Positions 25,601 through 37,300 of a stretch of 64,000 bases of DNA are shown piece after piece. This DNA is from Akebia trifoliata (Eukaryota > Streptophyta > Magnoliopsida > Ranunculales > Lardizabalaceae). The notes beneath the pieces are model-generated. The model saw nothing but the letters and a program-made list of their open reading frames with translations, had not been told where the DNA came from and did not search any database. The DNA lies in NCBI GenBank assembly GCA_017979445.1, contig CM030718.1:24919021-24983020 (forward strand). Direction: 5' to 3'. The position numbers and the translations under genes are program-made. Position 1 is the first letter of the stretch. Every line of letters begins with the position of its first letter.

Positions 25601-28600
25601 TCAGCTTAGTTTTTATAGTAAACACTTCTTAGACTTATTACTGAATAGTATTTTGAAACCAATAAAGAGTTTTGGACCATCAAAAGCACTTCTCAAAAGG
25701 GTTCTCGAACACAACCTTAGCATTTTTTATAGTAGGTAATTAACATAAATTATTGTTTCGATAAAATTGTATTCCTCATTTCATTTATTCTCCTTTATCC
25801 CCCCTCCACCCCTCAACTTCGTCAAAACGGGGCATGCTCCATCAAGCATTAATTCCTATTTCTCTTAGGAAACAATGACTCTCATCCCTCCATCATATGC
25901 TGTTGATCATAAATAGATAAAGACTTAAACTTTTCATACGATTGACTCTTAAGAATATCTGGTGTATTATTTAGGTTCCTATCAAGTGGTATTAGAACGA
26001 GTACAACGCCTCAAGTTCAAACCTCAAAATGGGACAACAATGGTATCATGGTAAAAACCATCACAGAACGAGCCACTGAAGACACCAAATGTAGAGTTTG
26101 ATGGTGTATTACAACCCAAAGAGACACCTAGGTGCTCTTGGTTTATTGGTTAGATTTCTCTCACAATATTGCTATCTTTTTGTAAATTGAAACTTAAATT
26201 CTTAAAAAATAAAAAATAAAAATTGAGAAATTTCCCAAAACGTGATCAACTTTTGACGAAATTTTGATCTGACTCACTATTCGTTATAATTTTTGGAACG
26301 TGAATAACGATATCTTAGAATTTTCTAACTGATAATTTTACAGGTTTCAAGTGACTATCCTGTAGGTTCACTTCTTTTAGGGAGATCATCACTATACAAA
26401 CGCAACGAAATTGTCACTTTAAACATGTGAGGTCTTCACTTGAAAACCCTACATCTCCTTGTTCACATCTTGGGAATTATCATAATTTTGTCATATTCAC
26501 CTCATGAAATGGTAACCCCCACTCCCCAATAAAAAATAAAAAATAAAAAACAAAAAATAAAAAAATGTGTTCTTTGATTTTTATTACATTAATTCATTTT
26601 TATAAATCATAAAGGGAAAAAAAGTCAAAGATACTTTTGATGCAACAAGAAGCTTATAGTTGCACTTAGAGAGATTTGTTGTTCTCTAAACGGTTTACAC
26701 ATCTACTAAAGAAACCTGTGTAGTGTTCTTCTCATTCTAAACGGTACTAGAATCAAGGAACAATGCCTGCGAAGGACCCCTTATTGGGAATATTTACCAA
26801 AAAGTCCCCTAGAAGAATATGGACCACACAAGTTCCACTCAATAAAATATTAATCTATTAAAAACATTTTGAAGATTATTTTTAAAAAAAACTTGAAATA
26901 CCCTTATAACAACTTTACAAAGTGATTTGATCTAAAAATATACGAGTCAAGTTAAAACCTTGACCAATTTATTTGATTATAAATACTTCAATGAAAACTT
27001 AAAAAAAAAATAAAAAAAAATTATAAAAACATATTCATTTAATTCAATATAATTTTATTTGACTGTTTGAGTTGAATCAATTCGATAAAAATTCAAATCG
27101 AATTTTAAATTTATGCTTTAATAATTTAAAATTATTTGTATATTTTAATGAATCTAAAATATATTGACCGAATCAATTTGATGATGATCATACTCATCTC
27201 CATCATCATCATTATTTATTTGAGTTAAATATAACTGGTTTTGAAAAGAGAAAATAAAGATTTTTTTCATTGATCTATAAGAGATGACTATAGTCAAGGG
27301 GCAAGTCATTAATTTTAAAACATAGGAGTACCTCAGATATCTTAAAATAAACACGTTTATTTAAATCTCAAAAGTCATTGAAAGGGTAATTTCGGCATTT
27401 TTGCTTCAAAATTCTCTTTTAGACCAATATTTAATAAAATGAGTATTATAAAGTCCATATTTTTTTTAGAAGGGACTTTTTGACATTTTCAAAAGATAGG
27501 TCTTTGCGGCTAGAATCAACCCATCACATTGTGACGACATAACGCAATAACGTGCATAGGTGGAGCCAAACTCGATTGGTTTCTCCCCCATTACCGAACT
27601 ATACATATTGAATGGAAATGTGAATCTTGCCTCACATTTGTTTACTAGTTTTGGGTAAAAAAACAAAGAGAGTTGTCCACTAATTAGGGGTGGATTTCCT
27701 TTTAATGGTGGTCTCCCACCATTAACGAACTATAAAGATTGAATGGAAATGTGAATTATGCCTCACATATCTTTTATTAGTTTTGAAAAAAAGAGAGGTT
27801 GTTCACTAAATTGGGGTTGGCTTTCCTTTTAAATCTAAGAATGATCATTTTCCCTTCTAAACAAAGGTTAATATGGCAATAAAAAAGGCTAAACCTATAG
27901 AAACCAATTACAAAACTCCCCTTTATGAGAGGTTAGGTTTCTTTGGTTGCACGATAAACCGATGGCCTCAACACGAGCCCAACCCAATTTTTAGTTGGTC
28001 GTAGGCATCTCAACCCAGGCCCAATTAAGCTTCAAATATATTAGCCTAAGCTTAAAAAATATTAGTTCATGAGGGGTGGTTCAGCAGTAAAACTAGCGAC
28101 AGATGTTTGTTCCCTTTGATTGTGTGTTCGAAGTTGCTGAGAGACCTTCTAACTTATTATGTTGCATGTTGGGAAACTTTCGTATGGTCTCAGCACGCAA
28201 CCGTAGAAACTAGTCCCATCCCAATAAAAGGTTGTGGGAAAACCCTATGTACACACAATCATTAATGAAGTGTTTAGTCAAAACTAAGATGATGTTCAAA
28301 ACTTTCCATTGAACTGCCATTTTTGTGAATGGGTTTAAAAATACAATATTTTGAAGTGTTTCTCTTTCAAGAAAATAATGTCTATTATTTAAATGTCATA
28401 TAATAAACTAAACTTTAGTAATTAATACCTATTTAATATTAAAATTTTAAAAATAAAATGGATTTAGAAAGACATTTACATTATTTGTTTTACTAAATGA
28501 ATCAAGCTCATAGTCTAACCAATTTTGTTGACATTTTTCAAATTTGTTATGAGATGATCGTCCAATTTATAAAAAAAAAATTATATTTATGATAATTTAA

Positions 28601-30780
28601 TAAAACCCCCTGAGAAATTGGCAAGATTAAGTTTACCCCCAAGCAAAATGCAAGATTAGGTTTAGCACTCTTACCAAAAGTAAACATCCCTTAATTATGA
28701 GTTAATAGTGAAAATTTAATTTGTCTTTTTCAAAATACCCTTCAAAACTTAAATTATTAAATCAAAATTTGAATTAAACCAAGTTTCAATCATTAATTCA
28801 TATATAAAAAATGGACGTTGATTTTTGAAATTACCATTTCGTGAGTTGAATATGACAAAATACCGATTTCAGCTCATTGTTCATTTTAATTCCCGAAAAA
28901 TGAAGTGCGAGATCGTAGGTTTTTCAAAGTGACGATCTCATTGATATAATGTAGTGAGATATTGATATTTATTTTTTCCAAAGTGACAATCTCGATGGTT
29001 TATATAGTGACGATCTTGTTGCTTTATATCTGCAAGATTGTCACTTTGAAAAACTTACACTCTTGTACTTCATGTATTGGGAATTAAAAGGAAAAATTAG
29101 TTGGAATAGGAATTTCGTAAAAAGTTGATAATGTTTAGGGAAATTGCTCTATTTTTGTATCCACATCAATGAAAAGAACAATGCATGGGGTGACCAATGA
29201 TGTAAAGAGCCTTAAGTGTAACAAGAGTATTAATTAAGGGAAGATAGATAAAGAGAGAGGGGGGAGGGAGGATCATGTGTATGCACGCGTGCATCACTCC
29301 GTCAAATGCTTTTATAGTTGTTCGAGTATCGAGACATGTCTGGCATGGTGGGGCATCGTCCCTGAGGACATTGCCTAGCTATGACAAAACATCGCACATA
29401 ACGACGATCAATGTATTTAGAATGTATAGAACCACCTTAGACATGAGGGACCCAAAGAGGTTAAGCAAGCAACTGGCATTATTCTTTCCCTACCAAAAAA
29501 GCAAAGACAAAAGGAAAAGAAGATGGGAACCCTCCACCACCCTTAAGAAACATAAAATAAGAAAGAAAGGAAAAGAGGAGGAGACAAAGTGGAAGAATGT
29601 TGATCCATCACTCAAGAAAAGAAAAGAAAGTGTGAACCTCCTCCCTTTACCCTTTACCACCATCCCTAGTCATTGTCCCACGACATATATGGATCAGATA
29701 TGAACCCGATCCATTCTTATCTAATTACCCCATCAGAATAAGAATCCAATTTGATAACTTATCGGATTGATTTTGACTCAACTATGTCCTGGTTTGATAA
29801 TGCGTATGAAAATATATAAAGAACGGATACATAATCTATATTACATTATAGATGTAGCCACAAAAAAATAAAAATAAAATAAAATTACGTATTGATGTTT
29901 TTGGATCGGAATGGATAAGACCCAAAACAACACAATATATCAAATTGAGTCCAAAGCATATAATCATAGACCGGATCGGGTTTGGATTGGATCCTTGTCT
30001 TGTAAAATTTTATTGGATTAGTAACAATCGGATCCGGGTTTGAACCAAGGGACCATGACCTAAAGAAAAATGCTCCCATTGACTTGGTTAAAGTTCATTA
30101 TGAACCATTAATTGAATCAGTAAAAAGTAGATAGTGAAGAGAATCCTAGAAGATCATGTCCGAGGTGGTTGTACATAATGATACCGACAACACCATCTGT
30201 ATGTTTGGAAAGTCAATTACATCTCCTTTATTTTTCAAGATTTTTTGGTCTGTTTTTATTTGATTGAGATGTTGAATTGGAGTAGATCCAAAGTAAGTTG
30301 AAAGTAGATTGATGAAATTTTCAATTTTTTTTTTTTCCTTTTTTGAAATTCAGGTTAAATTCTAGTAGGGACGGATCGTATTGTCTTTTATATATTTTAG
30401 CCAAATTTTGACTTGACAAAATAAAAATTGGACACGTTTTATGGTTGGTCGACATGTTTACATGTATTCAGGTAGTATATAACGTGTCTCACACTTCATT
30501 TCCGAGGTCACGTCTTTCACATTTAGCAATATTTGATAAAAGAAAATGAATTTAAATTTTCACGGAATTTAGCGATTATGATTTAAAAGTTGAAAAGACA
30601 TTTTTGTATCGTTCGTAAACGATATCGAGATGTTAATTCAGGTGAGATAACAGTGTTTTTACATACTTCTGAACCAAAAAGAAGAAGGGATAACTAGATC
30701 TTTCCATCTTGTGTTGTTCTTAAATGATATCAAGATAACTCAAGTGAGACATTGGGATCTCAAATGGACTTATTAAAATA
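22700..30780. other. Repeat-rich spacer, no gene seen
   Basis: About 8 kb of AT-rich DNA without a splice-consistent coding model. It contains a single arm of the TCATCTTGATCTCGG foldback family near 23700-23855, a (TA)n at 25116-25130, decayed copies of the dispersed repeat near 27240-27360, paired motifs TTGAATGGAAATGTGAAT at about 27610 and 27738 (a local direct duplication of about 120 bp), and inverted-repeat remnants near 29750-30060. An ATG-initiated frame at 29275-29703 shows no recognisable domain. Confidence 0.45.
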
Positions 30781-30784
30781 AGAA

Positions 30785-31472
30785 TAATGATTTTCTAATT
30801 CCCCCGACAAACTCTTTTGACGTGGCATGTGCATAAACCATAGATTTTCCTTGGAATACACAACTACAAATATTTATGGGGATATGCAATGATGTATCCC
30901 GATGAAAGAAAAATCTATGATTCATAAATATGTCACGTCAGGAAAGATTAGGGAGAGTTTGTCAGAGGGGGGAATCAGAAAATCACGACTCTTAAACCAA
31001 TTAATGATAATTATATTCAACATTTATTTAAATGTTAATTTTTAATTTTGATTGGATAAGTTGGACTTTAATAATTTTTTTCTTACCTCCATGTTTAATC
31101 ATGCTTGATGGATCCACTCAACCACCTCCTTAAAAAAGAATATTTATCTTAATAATTTGACTTTAACTCTTAATGGAAGAGTTTAGATCCTGTACACTTG
31201 GTGCTAGGTAGTTACTTTACTCATACTCTTTTTATAGGGCACATTTGACACCATTTTGGACCCACTAACCCATGAATGTAGGCTAATGATTTTCTAACTC
31301 GTTTTTTTTTTTTTCTCATTCGGTTTGTACTCGGATGATGTGGCAAGGGCACAAAAGCGTTGATATTTGTTCTTGTGTATCCTGAAGAAAATGATCTATG
31401 ATTTCGTGCCTTTGCCATGTCAACCGAGTATAGATCGAGTGAAAAAAATTGAGTACAAAAATCACGCCTCAT
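30785..31472. mobile_element. Two more palindromic MITEs, ACGT-stem family
   Basis: The copy at about 30790-30995 pairs TTTTGACGTGGCATGTGCAT with the AATATGTCACGTCAGGAAAG arm. The copy at about 31282-31472 pairs GATGATGTGGCAAGGGCACA with the TTTGCCATGTCAACCGAGTA arm, and its right arm closely matches the copy at 1396-1592. Both start near AATGATTTTCTAA and end near AAAATCACG. Confidence 0.65.
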
Positions 31473-32310
31473 GGATGTATGGCCCCCTAAGTGGACTATT
31501 AAAATATATCAACTTAATCCATTATTTTTTTTAGCTTTCAAATTAATTTGAGTATTTTTCATTGTGGGTTATGTGAGCAAATCTATGATGGATCATAAAC
31601 CGATGAAAAAGAAATGATGTTAGGCAGAAGATTCATGGGTATACAAAATGATAGGTAGTGAAGTAGCCCTCTAGATCGTGATTTTAAAACTCATCCACCG
31701 CGTTAAATCTTCTGAGAGATCCGTATTGACTTGTACAATATGTTGTATTGCTCTTAGGCAATTTTATCGAATAATATGTGCACATTTTTTCTTTTTTTAC
31801 ACAAATCCTTAAAGAATACAACTTCATTGGAAAAAAAAATCACCTCGAAATCGCCTAGGACTTCAATCGAACTTCAATAAAAAAGTCTCAAATCAATAGA
31901 GATTGTTTGAGAGAGAGATGGTTGATGAGCTTTGAAAGTTCAGAGAAAAGAGAGGGTCTAGGAGACAAGAAAGAAAGAAGAGGAACAAAGCACACAAAAA
32001 GGGTTTTTGTTCTTTTTAATAAAAAAAATTGAGGGTATTTTATTGTATGAACCTCATTTTTTGACCTACGGATAAAAGCTCACGATATTTATTGTTGAGT
32101 TTGACAATTGTTAAAAATTGTCGAGTTCAACAATAAAAAATGTCAAACTTGACAATAAAAAGTGGTGATCTCAACCATAAATAAAAAGCGATAGTTCGAT
32201 AATAAATAATAAGTAGTGAGTTATACAATAAAAATATTGACCTTCACAATAATAATGGACTCTTAAGAAATAGGAAATTTACTGGATAGACTATTTAGTC
32301 TGAATCATAT

Positions 32311-33060
32311 GCACCCAGGGTGGAGGATTGAAACCCTCTTCCCACACCTCTACGCTGCCACTTATGACAAAATCCAAGGAATTAATGCCTAAAATTATCT
32401 TTTTCAAAATTTCCTTGGATTGTGGCTTATGTGGCATGTGTTGAGGTGTGGGAAGAGGTAGGGCTATCAATAGATACTTATCAGTTCGGATTCAGCTATA
32501 TTCAAATTTGAATCCGAAAATTTTATCTGATATCCAAATTCGACAGATATCCTTAAAACACTATTTAAATTTGATTTTCTTATCAGATATCCGAAAACAT
32601 CCAATTTGAATTCGAATAACCTGTGAAAAGAAATAATATCGATTTTTTTCTAAACCCATCTGATTTTTCATAATAATAATATAAAAAATCCTCATCTTCA
32701 TTTGTATCAAAATCAAAAGAAAAAAAATCCCTTTATATTCAATATTATATATAATATATGAATCCGTATACGATAAGGATTTAAGTAGATTAAAATATTC
32801 GAATCCGAATCCGATATTTGAAATTTTCAAATAATATCTAATTTTTTCGAATTCGAATCAAATTCAAATTTTCAACTATCCATTGACACCCTAGGAGGAG
32901 GGTTTCAATCAAGTCCGACTTTGAAGTGGTCATCCCCTTCAAATTTCGAAGCAACCCTTTTCATTATAAGACACGTGGCAATACGTCTTTTGAAATGCCA
33001 CGTGGAATTCAATAGAGAGGGTTTCTTCAAAATTTTGAAGCTTTTTTCGTTTAAATCCTC
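32311..33060. mobile_element. MITE interrupted by a second foldback element
   Basis: The outer element begins GCACCCAGGGTGGAGGATTG at 32311, and its hairpin runs to about 32457 (GTTGAGGTGTGGGAAGAG). It resumes at about 32895 with GAGGAGGGTTTCAATC. An intact relative is at 63370-63545, where the two parts are contiguous. The insert (about 32458-32894) has ends TAGGGCTATCAATAGATA and TATCCATTGACACCCTAG, and arms rich in GAATCCGAA/TTCGGATTC. The sequence from 32900 to 33060 carries a further hairpin with CACGTGG arms. Confidence 0.6.
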
Positions 33061-33239
33061 CTACTGACTGCATATCATCTGTACTCATGGACTATTAAGC
33101 TACCGCCCAAAATTTAAGGACTATTTTAAAAATAATTCCATCCATCAGGGTCTTCCAAGTAATTTTTCCTTTTCAAAGCGTATAACGTATAGGGATGTGT
33201 ACGTAAACTCCGCCAATATAACTAAGTTATATACTTCTC

Positions 33240-34399
33240 TTTCATTGTAGTTTAGTCGAGAGCAGAGCTGGACGAGCTTCTCAGTTTGTCTTCCTCAAAA
33301 CCCCATAACTCCTTCGTGTTTTCTCTCTCAAATGGTTGATTCTCTCTTCATAGTTGTCTAGGGTTTCGGTTTCTCTACATTTACCTTCTCTCTTCATCTC
33401 CAGATCTTCTATAGTTCTCTAGTACGGGAGGAAAGAAGCTTTATTCGTCCAGAGATCCATCGATTGGAGGGAAAAACTACACTTTTTTTTTTTCGATCGA
33501 TTTTATTTTATTTTAAATGAAATTTGAATCCATTTCAATTGTTGAGTTATGTTAGTTTCAAAACGATTCTATCTGGAGTTTCTTCTGTGAAATCGAAGCT
33601 CAAAACGTGAAGATTTGAGACTGGAATCAAAGCTTGTTTTCTGCTAATTGGAGGTCGAATTGTTTGAATTTGAGCTGAATTTGGGGGAAAAACAGAATCT
33701 TTTGTTTATGCAGCTCGTTTGAGCCAATTTTCTCTAATTAATTGCTCTGCAATTTTCGTTCTATAGTTTGTTTTGGTGTTTTTTGCGAGTGATAAAGGAT
33801 TATTCGAGGATTTTATGTAGATCGGAAGGTGAAATTGATCTAGTTTGACGAAGGATCTTGCGTTTAAGAAGCTTGTTTGAGCATTTCTTCTTGCATTCTA
33901 CTCTCCGAATGTGGAGATTTAAGTCGAGAACAAGATCGATGAGTGAGTTTCATCTTTAGATTGAAATCTCAGATATTGGTAGAAACTTTTTCTGCTTAAA
34001 CGCAGTATTAAACGAATTTGGGAGATCTGCTTATGTGTTCTAGAAGTTCAAGATGAGAATGAGATGGTTTTAGTTCGACAGGATTATAAAATATTTTTGG
34101 AGAAAAAAGCTGAAATTTTGGCATTTAAAAGAGCTCTTCCAAGCAGTTATTTTCTGCAACTTCATCAAACAAGGACAAATGAGAAATGTTTCTCCCTGTA
34201 TGTCAAAAAGCTTGTTTGAGCTTTTTGGCTGAAACTTGGAAGTTTTTTTTTCAAGTTGGGACCTTTTAAAGGGTATTTTGTCTGAGTCTCTCAGCCTTCA
34301 CAATGACGGAACTTCTGAGCGAAAATTAGGGCAAAACAGCCGTCTGAGTCTCTTTAATCTCTATTCTCCAGAGCAAATTTGGGATTCGTGGGGGCAGAA
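33240..34399 (+). promoter_or_regulatory. Putative long leader of the HD-ZIP III gene with many short uORFs
   Basis: Upstream of the ATG at 34400 is about 1.1 kb of T-rich and CT-rich sequence without coding potential. A TATA-like TTATATAC lies at about 33223. If transcription starts near 33250, the leader holds at least nine short uORFs, including 33332-33361, 33517-33555, 33549-33590, a minimal ATG-TAG at 33815-33820, 33909-33959, 34033-34056, 34053-34073, 34179-34232 and 34303-34329. A leader intron could remove some of them; none is obvious. Confidence 0.45.
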
Positions 34400-37300
34400 A
34401 TGGCTATGGCCGTTGCTCCACATAGGGAGAGCGGTAGCGGCAACGCTAATAAGCTCCTCGACACTGGGAAGTATGTCAGGTACACTGTCGAGCAGGTTGA
34501 GACTCTCGAACGAATCTATGCAGAATGTCCGAAGCCTGGTTCGGTGCGTCGACAGCAACTCATCCGCGAATACCCGATCCTCTCCAACATCGAACCCAGG
34601 CAGATAAAAGTCTGGTTTCAGAATCGCAGGCAAGTTTACATTTTGTAGAAAAGGATTAATCTCTTTTACCGCCCAAGTTTTGTTTTTTAATTTAGTCATG
34701 AGTAATGTATGTGTATGAAGTCAGAGCTTTCTTATCTGAAGAGCTCTGAATTTCTCTCCACTTTTAGGGAGAATTGGAAATGACGTTGGTGTTCCTGGAT
34801 TTAGTTTCTTCTTCTTCCATCAAAGCTAAAGTAGGAGGCAAAAATACTTTGAAGGAGATTCGTTTATTATTGTTTTTTTCTCTCCTTATTTTGAATTTTC
34901 TTGCAGGTGCCGTGAGAAGCAGAGGAAAGAGGCTTCTCGACTTCAGACCGTGAACAAGAAGTTGTCTGCAATGAACAAGCTGTTGATGGAGGAGAACGAT
35001 CGCCTTCAGAAACAGGTGTCTCAGCTGGTATATGATAATGGGTACATGCGTCAACAACTGCAAAATGTTTGTTCTCTCCCTTACTAGCCTTACGGGTCTT
35101 TATTTCTGTCCTATTTTGGTGGATCTTCCTTATATTCTCCTAAAAAATATGGGAATTTATGGGTTGATCCCAGTGGGATTTGTTGTATCACCCCCCTATA
35201 GAAGACTGGGTTCTTCTCGATCCAAAACTTTAATGTTCGCCTCCTATTATGGAAAGGTCATCGGTCTTAGATAGGATGTCTATCTTATACTTAATAGTCT
35301 TATACATGTAGAGAAATCGATCCAAGAACGATAAATAAAGAAAAATAAATCAGATTCTATCACACAAAAACTCAGATTTTACGTGGTTCCCTCAAGATTG
35401 AGGAACGTCCACGGATCACATTGATTCCACTATGAAGAGATAATTCGCAGTTACAGATTACACCCTTCCAATGCGTGCGCGCGCGCGCACACACACACAC
35501 ACATATAACCCCAGGAAAACCTAGCTAGGATTTTACATAATACCAGTGAAATTATGAAAAAATCCTGGCAAGACGTGTGACTTAATTAACAGTACTCTTT
35601 CTGACCAATACCGTCAGGCTCCACAAATCATAACAAAACACTTCTTCATGCTTACCATATTTGTAGTCAAATATATATTGTACCTGAAAATATTTCCCCA
35701 TTGGTATTCACAACCCATGAAGCTTTTCCATTTTGGGTAAATTAAATGTTCATTTCTACCTACAATGTAGAATAAGAAACTGGTTTGCCAAAAAGTGGAA
35801 ACCTTTTGGTTTTTTCATCATGCTGGATTTTCTAATCTCTAGTTAATTGTGCTGCAGGCATCTGTGACCACTACGGATGCGAGTTGTGAGTCTGTTGTTA
35901 CCACTCCTCAGCATTCTCTAAGGGATGCTAATAACCCTGCAGGGTAATTTTAAATACTATTGTCCCATAAATCCTAAAAATCTCTCCCAATTTTCTAGAT
36001 TTTATATCATACCACATTTCCTATTGCTGCTTTCGATATATCTCGATTTCAATTATGTTTTTTTTAACAGACTCCTCTCAATTGCGGAGGAGACCTTGGC
36101 AGAGTTCCTTTCAAAGGCCACAGGAACTGCTGTCAATTGGCTCCAGATGCCTGGGATGAAGGTTTGTGATTATCACTCACTTCTATATCAATGATAATTT
36201 TACTTTTTCTGTCCTCACAGATCAATTTACATGGCCATGCTTTCTATTGAATTTTGATTTTTCTGACCAACTATGTAAATTTTCTTTGCTTTCTAATTTA
36301 ATGTTCTCATCGTTCATTTTTTCCAGCCTGGTCCGGATTCGGTTGGGATTGTTGCTATTTCACAAAGTTGTAGTGGAGTGGCAGCAAGAGCGTGTGGTCT
36401 AGTAAGTTTGGAATCTACGAAGGTAAGCCCTGACATTTGTAAAGCTGTTGTACCTTTTATTTCTGTTGGAATTGAAAATGATCATTTTTATTTATTTTTG
36501 ATAACTGCAATGCATCTTCAAAGGGATTACTTCCAATTTGCTAGAGTTAGTGTAAATTTTTGAAAGATTGGCTGCAAGCAACTTTAAAAAATTTGTCAAT
36601 TTTAAAATGTCAAGGTGATCTCCATCATTCATTGTAGTTTGTTTCGTTTCCCCCTGCAGCTGTTAAGGAGTTACTCAACAACTAATATTTCTATTCCCAT
36701 ACCCTTGACAGATTGCAGAAATCCTCAAAGATCGCCCATCTTGGTTCCGTGATTGCCGGAGCCTTGAAGTCTATACCACATTTCCTGCTAGAAATGGGGG
36801 TATGATTGAACTGATATACATGCAGGTGAGCAACAATAGTTGAAATCTTATCTCTTGTTTGTGAATTTTGGGACTACCTACCTTTTGGAATCTCCAGTTA
36901 TTTTTCTGTTCACATGTATCACTTAACCCACAGTTGCTTTCAGATGTATGCTCCAACTACACTGGCTCCTGCACGAGACTTTTGGACTTTGAGATATACA
37001 ATAACTTTAGAAGATGGCAGTCTTGTGGTATGTAATTATGCTTATTCCTATTTCATTGTCTTATACATTGCCTTCTTCCTCATCATTCATTTTTGAGTCC
37101 GACTAGCCTTACTTAGTAAGATTTCAACTCTTACTAAGGGTCATTGACCCCATCTTATGGTATCCAAAAACATGATCCGATCCCAGAGTATGAACTTAAA
37201 AAAAAATTAAAAAAAAAAAAAATTCACTGATATTTTAATTTTAAATTTGGGTGTTCCGTGGAAGTTCGGTAGCAGTCCATTTTCAAAACCTTAGATGGCT

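Noticed and set aside
29275..29703. ATG-initiated 142-codon frame on the plus strand in the gene-poor spacer
   Set aside because: No recognisable domain, low-complexity Lys-rich middle, no promoter or splice context seen; probably a chance frame.
34236..34607. 123-codon frame overlapping the REV start
   Set aside because: It has no ATG start at 34236 and runs out of phase across the homeodomain exon.
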